A DNA stretch of 34,488 nucleotides from Acidobacteriota bacterium (lineage in GTDB: Bacteria; Acidobacteriota; Polarisedimenticolia; SMYD01): contig JAPUKF010000276.1 in the NCBI GenBank assembly GCA_027295805.1, positions 1 through 34,488 on the forward strand, given 5' to 3'. Shown one piece after another: positions 28,205-34,488 of the stretch. A program made the translations under genes and the position numbers. The notes beneath the pieces are model-generated. The model saw nothing but the letters and a program-made list of their open reading frames with translations, had not been told where the DNA came from and did not search any database. How positions within the stretch are numbered: position 1 is the first letter of the stretch; every line of letters begins with the position of its first letter.

Positions 28205-29640
28205 TCAATCGTCACCTTGTCCCAGCCCTGCTTCTGGCCCTTGCTGTCGCACCGGCCCTGGCGGGCGATGAAGCGCGCATCAGGAAGGCCTTCCGTAAAG
28301 CCGGCCCCAGTGTGGTGCCTATCCACTACACGCTGCGACTCCTGGAGGCACCGGAAGGCGGCCAGGGCAACAAAATCGAGGGCGTTCTCTGCGGCGTGGT
28401 AGCCGGCCCCGACGGTCTCATTGTCACCACTGCCGATGTCTTCCCCGATGCCGGTGGGGATCCCCGCCAGACCTTCATGCCCACCCGCTTCGCCATCAAG
28501 ATCGCCGGCCGCGAGTTCACGGCTCGAGCCGTGGGATTGGATCGGGATCGAAACCTGGCCTTCCTGAAGGTGGACAATCCTGAATCCTTCCCGGCGCCGC
28601 CAGCCCGCTTCGCCAGCCGCTCACCACGGCCCGGTGAGCGGATTCTCCTGCTGGGGCTTCTCGGTGAGCTTCATGAATACGCTCCCACCTTTACCGAAAC
28701 CCGCATCGTTTCATCCCTGGCGGGAAAGGGCCAGCGCTTCGCCCTGGAAGCGCTGGTCCAGGACCTGACTATCGGCGGCCTGGCCGTGAACCTGAAGGGC
28801 GAAGGGCTCGGGATCATCGGAGAGGACCTGCTGGAGAGCTCACCTGCCGGCACGGCCGCCCTGGCCGCGGCGGGAAATGTCCTCAGTCTCTTCTCATCTC
28901 TTTCCCAGGGCCAGCGGCCGGGGTACCCGGTTCTTTTCCCCTACGCAGGACTCCTGGACGATCTGATCGCCTCTCCACCGGCCCTGGACCTGGACCCGCC
29001 GGAGCGGCGGGGCTGGCTGGGAATCATCATGCAGCCTCTCAGCCGTGACCTGGCCGATTACTGGCAGGTGCCGGGGCCCGGAGGCGTCATCATCGGCTCC
29101 GTCCTGGACGGCTCTCCGGCAGAGGAAGCCGGTCTGCAGGTGGGTGACATCATTCTCGAAGTGGACGACGCCCCGGTCCGCGTGCGAGAACTCCGGGACC
29201 TCACCCGCTTCCGCGAACTGGTGCAGCGTGTGGGCGCCGGCAAGGAAGTCCCCCTGGCCATCTTTCGCGGCGGTGAACGCCAGATTGTCCCGTTGACCCT
29301 GGGGGCCCGTCCCAAGAACGTCTTTCTCGCCGAACAGCAGGAGGAGAGCGAGTTCGGTCTCACGGTCAAAGAACTGACCTTTGATTTCGTTCAGGCCACC
29401 AACACCCCCTCGGATGTCACGGGAGTCTTTGTTGCGGAGATCGAAAACGCCGGCTGGGCCGATGTCGCAGGCATAAGGGTCAATGACGTCATCACCGCCG
29501 TGCAGGGGCAGAACGTGGATGATCTGCAAGAGTTCCGCCTGGCCATGGAACAGGTTCATGAGCAGCAACCCGAGAACGTGGTCTTTTTCCTGCGCCGGGG
29601 CATGCGCACCCGGTTTGTGCCGGTCAGTCCCGACTGGTAG
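28201..29640 (+). CDS. HtrA-like pseudoprotease (triad residues replaced) with two PDZ domains
   Basis: Signal peptide; VVAGPDGLIVTTADVF / DRDRNLAFLKV / QDLTIGGLAVN align with the His/Asp/Ser sites of the upstream HtrA; PDZ regions GPGGVIIGSVLDGSPAEEAGLQVGDIILEVDDAPV and VTGVFVAEIENAGWADVAGIRVNDVITAVQG. Confidence 0.82.
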   Translation: MINRHLVPALLLALAVAPALAGDEARIRKAFRKAGPSVVPIHYTLRLLEAPEGGQGNKIEGVLCGVVAGPDGLIVTTADVFPDAGGDPRQTFMPTRFAIKIAGREFTARAVGLDRDRNLAFLKVDNPESFPAPPARFASRSPRPGERILLLGLLGELHEYAPTFTETRIVSSLAGKGQRFALEALVQDLTIGGLAVNLKGEGLGIIGEDLLESSPAGTAALAAAGNVLSLFSSLSQGQRPGYPVLFPYAGLLDDLIASPPALDLDPPERRGWLGIIMQPLSRDLADYWQVPGPGGVIIGSVLDGSPAEEAGLQVGDIILEVDDAPVRVRELRDLTRFRELVQRVGAGKEVPLAIFRGGERQIVPLTLGARPKNVFLAEQQEESEFGLTVKELTFDFVQATNTPSDVTGVFVAEIENAGWADVAGIRVNDVITAVQGQNVDDLQEFRLAMEQVHEQQPENVVFFLRRGMRTRFVPVSPDW

Positions 29641-30286
29641 GATTTGCTCCCAGAGCACGAACCGCGGCTTCCGGATCATCCGCCAGAAGCAGCGCCCGCA
29701 TGGCCGCCACGCCGGCCAGGGGTAGCTGTCCCAGGTCACCCACGGTCCGCTCATGGATGCCGCCGATGGCCCACAGGGGCAACCCGGCTGCCGCTTTCAG
29801 GGCGGAGAGCAGACCGCCCGGCCCTGTACCTTCGGCGCCTGGATGAGTGGCGGTGGGAAACACGGGACCAAAAAAGACGTAATCGGCGCCGGCGGCCCGG
29901 GCAGCCTCCACATCCTCCGGAGTATGAGTGGAAACACCGATGATGAATGGCGGCGGTGCCAGCCTGCGCACTGCGGCCACCGGCAGGCCACGACCGGGCA
30001 GATGAACGCCATGAGCCCCGGCTGCCAGGGCGACATCGGCGCGGCCGTTGACCACCACCCGACACCGATCCCCGGCGGCCGTCGCCACGGCGGCCAGGAC
30101 CTGCACCGTCAGGTGGAACAACCGGCGACCAGTCAGATCTTTTTCCCGTACCTGCACCAACCTCACCCCCGCCGCCGCCAGAGCCGCGGCCCGGGCCGGC
30201 AGGGTTCCCGCTGGAAGGAGGTTGCGCTGGGTCACCAGAGCCACGGGCCGTCGCCGCCCCGCGGCGAGCCACTCAGGTCTCTTCAT
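29624..30286 (-). CDS. thiE: Thiamine-phosphate synthase (ThiE/TenI family)
   Basis: VRLVQVREKDLTGRRLFHL, VVVNGRADVALAAGAHGVHLP, IGVSTHTPEDVEAARAAGADYVFFGPVFPTATHPG, PLWAIGGI. Start set at MKRPEWL. Confidence 0.88.
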   Translation of the reverse strand: MKRPEWLAAGRRRPVALVTQRNLLPAGTLPARAAALAAAGVRLVQVREKDLTGRRLFHLTVQVLAAVATAAGDRCRVVVNGRADVALAAGAHGVHLPGRGLPVAAVRRLAPPPFIIGVSTHTPEDVEAARAAGADYVFFGPVFPTATHPGAEGTGPGGLLSALKAAAGLPLWAIGGIHERTVGDLGQLPLAGVAAMRALLLADDPEAAVRALGANPTSRD

Positions 30287-30518
30287 GCCCGCCATGACGA
30301 ATGAAGCGGATGGCATCAACCGCCCCGACCACCAGCAGCAGCACTCCCAGGCCGGAGACGGTGCCGCGGGCAGGACCGGCCAGCACCAGTTCCCCGAGCC
30401 GCGGGAACTGGTGGGCCAGGCCGTTGGCGTCCCACAAGGCGGACCAGGGCAGGAACACCAGCAGGACGCCGATGTAAAAACAGTACAAGATGTACGACAG
30501 GAAGACCACCATCTTCAT
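30273..30518 (-). CDS. Small integral membrane protein
   Basis: MKMVVFLSYILYCFYIGVLLVFLPWSALWDANGLAHQF...VSGLGVLLLVVGAVDAIRFIRH, two predicted TM helices; 14-nt overlap with thiE. Confidence 0.6.
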   Translation of the reverse strand: MKMVVFLSYILYCFYIGVLLVFLPWSALWDANGLAHQFPRLGELVLAGPARGTVSGLGVLLLVVGAVDAIRFIRHGGHEET

Positions 30519-30586
30519 GGCCAACCTCCAGAAGACTCCAGAGAGATTTGATTGTAACAGAGGCAGGGAGAAGGCGACCCGCATGT

Positions 30587-30592
30587 TAGAAT
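30587..30592 (+). promoter_or_regulatory. -10-like TAGAAT 8 nt upstream of the mqnA ATG
   Basis: TAGAATcgccctcaATG; no SD. Confidence 0.45.
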
Positions 30593-30600
30593 CGCCCTCA

Positions 30601-31440
30601 ATGCAAGACATTCTTCGCATCGGTGGCCTGGACGGGCTCAACGCCGCACCCCTGCAGTGGGACCTGGGGAAGGATTCCGCTTCCGGAGTGGAGTTGACCC
30701 TGCGCTCGCCGGTGGCATCGGCTGCCGCCCTGGCCGCAGGCGAGGCTCATGTGGCTCTCATTCCCACGGTGGAACTGGCGCGCCAGCCCGGGTTGCAGGT
30801 GGTCCCGGGACTGTGCGTGGCAGCACGGCGCCGGGTGCGCTCGGTGGTTCTCATCACCCGGGATGGGCCTGAAAAGTTGCGCCGGGTGAGTGTGGACGAG
30901 ACATCCTGCACATCGGTGACCCTCCTCAGGCTTCTGCTGGCCCGTCGCTTCGGGGTGCGGCCGGTCATGGAGCCTTGCGTTGCCCATGTGGAGACCATGA
31001 TGGCCCGGAGCGATGGCGCCCTGCTGATCGCCGACGCGGCTCTTCGCGCCCCCACCAGCGGCTGGCAGGTCCATGACCTGGCTGAACTCTGGGCCTCGTG
31101 GACCGGGCTGCCATTCGTCTTCGCGGTCTGGGCAGCCCGCCCCGGCACGGACATGGCACGGGTCGAGGCACTGCTGCGGGGAGCGCGTGCCGACGGCCTG
31201 CGCCATCTGCCGCAGCTTGTGGCCCGCCACGCAACCCGCCACGGGAACCCCGGGGGGCCGGCCCTGACAGCCTATCTGGGCGAGCTCCTTCACTACTCCC
31301 TGGGGCCTGAAGAGGTACTCAGCATGCGGCGGTTCTTTGGTGAAGCCCACGCCCTGGATCTGATCCCTGAGCCCGTGCTGCACCCGTTCGCCGCGCCTAT
31401 ACCCGGCGGCAACCGCGCTCTCGGAGGAGAACGCCCATGA
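30601..31440 (+). CDS. mqnA: Chorismate dehydratase, futalosine menaquinone pathway
   Basis: LRIGGLDGLNAAPLQWDL, EAHVALIPTVELAR, RRVRSVVLITRDGPEKLRRVSVDETSCTSVTLLRLLL, GALLIADAAL; adjacent to mqnC. In-frame alternative start at 30583. Confidence 0.85.
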   Translation: MQDILRIGGLDGLNAAPLQWDLGKDSASGVELTLRSPVASAAALAAGEAHVALIPTVELARQPGLQVVPGLCVAARRRVRSVVLITRDGPEKLRRVSVDETSCTSVTLLRLLLARRFGVRPVMEPCVAHVETMMARSDGALLIADAALRAPTSGWQVHDLAELWASWTGLPFVFAVWAARPGTDMARVEALLRGARADGLRHLPQLVARHATRHGNPGGPALTAYLGELLHYSLGPEEVLSMRRFFGEAHALDLIPEPVLHPFAAPIPGGNRALGGERP

Positions 31441-32522
31441 ATCAAGCGACCCGACAGAAGAGGGACCTGGAAGCGGCGGGGCGCACGGCGCTGGGAGAGG
31501 AGCGGCTTTCGGATGACGTTGCCCGGCGCCTCCTGGAAGCACCCGCCCTCACCGAACTGGGCCTTGCCGCCGATGCCATGCGACGTCGCCTGCACCCCGA
31601 ACCCGTGGTCACCTACATCATCGATCGCAATATCAACTACACCAATGTCTGCGTGGCCAAGTGCAACTTCTGCGCCTTCTACAGGCTGCCGGGAGATGCC
31701 GGCGGCTACCTCCTCTCTCCGGAGGAGCTGGATGCCAAGGCCCGGGAGACCGTGGCACTGGGCGGCACCGGTGTGTTGATGCAGGGTGGTCTCCATCCCG
31801 AACTGGGCATCGAGTTTTACGAGCGCCTCCTGGCCGATCTGAAACGGCGTCATTCACTTCATCTGCATGCGTTTTCTCCGCCGGAGATCGTCCATTTCGC
31901 CGCTGTCTCGAAGCTCTCCATCCGGGAAGTCCTGACCCGCCTGCAGCGGGCAGGACTGGATTCCATCCCAGGCGGCGGCGCCGAGATTCTGGTGGACCGT
32001 GTGCGAGAGGCCTACAACGCCCACAAGTCCACCTCGGCCCAGTGGCTGGAGGTCATGGAGACCGCCCACCAGGCAGGCATCCCCACTACCGCCACCATGA
32101 TGTTCGGCGGCCTGGAGAATCTTGACGATCGCATCACTCATCTGCGCCTGCTGCGCGAGCTTCAGGACCGCACCGGCGGTTTCACGGCGTTCATCGGCTG
32201 GACTTACCAGCCGGAGAATACCGAGCTGGGCGGTCGCGCAACCAGCGCGGCCGACTATCTGCGCACCCTGGCGGTTTCACGGCTCTACCTGGACAACTTC
32301 GCGAATATCCAGGCCTCCTGGGTCACCATGGGCGTCAAGACCGGCCAAGTGGCTCTGTCGTTCGGCGCCAACGACATGGGGTCCATCATGATCGAAGAAA
32401 ATGTGGTGCGGGCCGCCGGCGCCGTCAATCAACTTGACCAGGCTAACATGGAGCGGGTCATCCGCGACGCCGGTTTCACACCGTTGCAGCGGGACACCCT
32501 CTATAGACCGGCGGCCGCCTGA
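31437..32522 (+). CDS. mqnC: Cyclic dehypoxanthinyl futalosine synthase (radical SAM)
   Basis: YIIDRNINYTNVCVAKCNFCAFYR (CxxxCxxC), LMQGGLHPELGIEFYERLL, SIPGGGAEILVDRVR; ATGA overlap with mqnA. Confidence 0.93.
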   Translation: MNQATRQKRDLEAAGRTALGEERLSDDVARRLLEAPALTELGLAADAMRRRLHPEPVVTYIIDRNINYTNVCVAKCNFCAFYRLPGDAGGYLLSPEELDAKARETVALGGTGVLMQGGLHPELGIEFYERLLADLKRRHSLHLHAFSPPEIVHFAAVSKLSIREVLTRLQRAGLDSIPGGGAEILVDRVREAYNAHKSTSAQWLEVMETAHQAGIPTTATMMFGGLENLDDRITHLRLLRELQDRTGGFTAFIGWTYQPENTELGGRATSAADYLRTLAVSRLYLDNFANIQASWVTMGVKTGQVALSFGANDMGSIMIEENVVRAAGAVNQLDQANMERVIRDAGFTPLQRDTLYRPAAA

Positions 32523-32524
32523 TC

Positions 32525-32995
32525 ATGTCCCTGAAAAAGCGGATCGAAGAGGACATCAAGACCGCCCTGCGCGCCCGGGACAGGCAGCGGACCGGTGTCC
32601 TGCGCATGCTCAAAGCTAAACTCCAGGAGGCGGAGATCGCCCTGCGCAGCCGCCAGAATCCTGATGCCGAACTGGATGACCAGGCCGCCACGCGAGTCAT
32701 CGCAGCCTACGGCAAGCAGCGTCGTGAATCCATTGCCAGCTATCGCGAGGCCGGCCGGGAAGAACTGGCGGTCAAGGAAGAAGCCGAACTGGCCGTGGTG
32801 AGCGACTACCTGCCCACGCAGCTGGATGACGCTGCAATTCGCACGCGCGTCAAGGAGGCCGTGGCCGCCAGCGGAGCGACTTCCTTGAAAGATCTGGGCG
32901 CCGTCATGAAGGCCGCCATGGCAAGCCTCCAGGGCGCCGCCGAGGGCAAGCGGGTCCAGCGCATCGCCCGGGAACTGCTCAGCGGCAGCGACTAG
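32525..32995 (+). CDS. GatB/YqeY-domain protein
   Basis: MSLKKRIEEDIKTALRARDRQRTGVLRMLKAKLQEAEIALR...AYGKQRRESIASYREAGREELAVKEEAELAVVSDYLPTQL...KDLGAVMKAAM. Confidence 0.92.
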   Translation: MSLKKRIEEDIKTALRARDRQRTGVLRMLKAKLQEAEIALRSRQNPDAELDDQAATRVIAAYGKQRRESIASYREAGREELAVKEEAELAVVSDYLPTQLDDAAIRTRVKEAVAASGATSLKDLGAVMKAAMASLQGAAEGKRVQRIARELLSGSD

Positions 32996-33001
32996 ACAGG
33001 C

Positions 33002-34488
33002 ATGAGAGGGCGCGTCCCACTGCAAGCGGGGATGGCACTACTGGCTCTGGCAGCCTGGCCTTATCTCACCACCGGCCCCCTCTGGCTGACGCTGCCGTCC
33101 CTGCTTCTGCCATTCATTCTGGGTCTCCGGTCGCCAGTGCTGGGGATCGGCTTGCTCCTGGGGAGCGCGCCGTTCCTGGACGGGGTCGTGGCCCTGGCCC
33201 TGCATGGCTCGCCCGAGATGGTGGGTCAGGCCGGCCTGAGTTCCTGGGTCGAGCCCGTGGCTCTGGGACTCATGGCCGGCATGACGGGCCGGCTCCTGTG
33301 GCGGCGTGAACCAGGCTTCCCCACTCCACCGGGGTTTGTCTTCTTCCTGGGCGCCATGGGCTTGAGCCTCCTCCTTGCCCTGGCACGGTTCTGGCCCGCG
33401 TGGCAAGGCCACCTGTCCGCATTCCTGCACATGGCCTGGCGTGCCCTCCCCGACGCCAGTCCCCTGGCCTCCGAACACACCCTGCGGGCAGGTCTGCTGC
33501 TCATGGCCGGCGCCGCCTGGTTTGCGCTTCTCCGCCGCAGTCTGCGCGGGCCGGAACAGGTCCGCCTGGTTGCTGGATGCTGGCTGGCCGGATCCTTTGC
33601 AACCAGCGTCTATGGAACTCTGGCCTGGGCCGGAGGCTGGGATCGCCACTGGCCGTTCTCATCCTCGCTTCTGGAGGACAAGAATTCCTACGGTTCCTAT
33701 CTGGTTCTCACACTGTTCATGGCCTGGGCCATGCTGGTCTCCAGTCGCAATCGATGGGCGCGCCGGCTGGCCGGCGCCGCCCTGCTCATGACCGTATGGA
33801 TGCTGCTGCTCAGCGGCTCCAAGATAGCTCTGATCGTGGCGGTGACCGGAACGGCCATCATCGGCTCCGGCTGGTTGCGCCGCGGCCACCTCCTTCTGCG
33901 AGCAGGTACCGTCCTGGGCGGACTGCTTCTGGCCATCCTCCTGTTCTGGGGAAGTCTTTTCATAGGCTCCGGCCGCATCGCCGTGACTCTCAGTGAAATC
34001 ACCTCGCCCCAGTTCCTTGCCGGCTCTGTGCAGGAGCATCGCCTCCCGGTCTGGTCCGCTGCCGGCCGGGCCTTCCTGGAGAATCCGGTCCTGGGACTGG
34101 GCCCCGGTCTTCTTTATCGGCACCTCGGTTCCTACTACCCTCCTGGCCGGAATGGCTGGCGGCCGGCCCAGGAGAACGCCCACAATCAGTTTCTCCAGCT
34201 GGCCGCCGAAACGGGAGGCGTGGGACTGGCGGCATGCATGATTCTGGACGGCGGCACGCTGCTGCCCGCTTTCCGGCGTGGCCGCGGTGCGACCGCACCT
34301 TCCCGGATACTGGGCATGGGCCTTCTCTGTTTTCTGGCCACGGCTCTCAGTGGACATCCCCTGTTGCTGTCCCGCCAGGTATTTCTGTTCTGGGGCGCCC
34401 TGGGATGCCTGGCCGCCTGGGCCGGCATCCCGGATGGAGACGGTCGTACCGGCCAGCAACACCCGGCGGGAGCCGGTCTGCTCTGGCT
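33002..34488 (+). CDS. O-antigen ligase-like (Wzy_C family) polytopic membrane protein, truncated by right edge; absent from ORF track
   Basis: Hand translation from ATG 33002 is open to the edge: MRGRVPLQAGMALLALAAWPYL...SSSLLEDKNSYGSYLVLTLFMAWAMLV...LLLSGSKIALIVAV...ENPVLGLGPGLLYRHL...QENAHNQFLQLAAETGGVGLAA. Confidence 0.85.
   Translation, partial: MRGRVPLQAGMALLALAAWPYLTTGPLWLTLPSLLLPFILGLRSPVLGIGLLLGSAPFLDGVVALALHGSPEMVGQAGLSSWVEPVALGLMAGMTGRLLWRREPGFPTPPGFVFFLGAMGLSLLLALARFWPAWQGHLSAFLHMAWRALPDASPLASEHTLRAGLLLMAGAAWFALLRRSLRGPEQVRLVAGCWLAGSFATSVYGTLAWAGGWDRHWPFSSSLLEDKNSYGSYLVLTLFMAWAMLVSSRNRWARRLAGAALLMTVWMLLLSGSKIALIVAVTGTAIIGSGWLRRGHLLLRAGTVLGGLLLAILLFWGSLFIGSGRIAVTLSEITSPQFLAGSVQEHRLPVWSAAGRAFLENPVLGLGPGLLYRHLGSYYPPGRNGWRPAQENAHNQFLQLAAETGGVGLAACMILDGGTLLPAFRRGRGATAPSRILGMGLLCFLATALSGHPLLLSRQVFLFWGALGCLAAWAGIPDGDGRTGQQHPAGAGLLW

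Noticed and set aside
30519-30600. Possible TPP riboswitch upstream of the thiE unit
   Set aside because: The 82-bp gap is too short and shows no recognisable THI-box (CTGAGA / ACCTGA) pattern.
1-34488. CRISPR arrays, IS elements, integrases, phage genes
   Set aside because: No regularly spaced repeats, transposase-like or recombinase-like ORF was seen; the tRNAs are not flanked by integrase genes.

Overview
High-GC bacterial chromosomal window, densely coding, with no CRISPR array, IS element, phage or plasmid hallmark visible. Minus strand, left part: murA, a HIT-membrane-PH-like fusion, thiolase, 3-hydroxyacyl-CoA dehydrogenase, an MrfA-like helicase carrying a C-terminal MrfB/YprB-like exonuclease domain, and the N-terminus of a secreted beta-barrel-like protein cut by the left edge. 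Then fmdB-like, galU, tRNA-Ser(TGA), a zinc metallopeptidase plus ATP-grasp pair and a small secreted protein. A four-gene overlapping minus-strand operon follows: PLP decarboxylase, SBP_bac_5-like protein, NtrY/B-like histidine kinase and sigma-54 response regulator. It ends next to a good match to a sigma-54 -24/-12 promoter in front of a TPR lipoprotein gene. Next come tRNA-Ser(GCT), tRNA-Gln(CTG), TPR proteins, an oppC-SBP-oppB cluster without ATPases, rlmN, an HtrA protease coupled to a paralogue lacking all three triad residues, thiE, mqnA, mqnC, yqeY, and an O-antigen-ligase-like gene running off the right edge. The most interesting items are the sigma-54 two-component locus, the HtrA/pseudo-HtrA pair, the HIT-PH fusion, the helicase-exonuclease fusion, and a recurring TANNNT-N8/9-ATG start architecture that suggests leaderless mRNAs. 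All calls come from reading sequence and translations; no database search was run.
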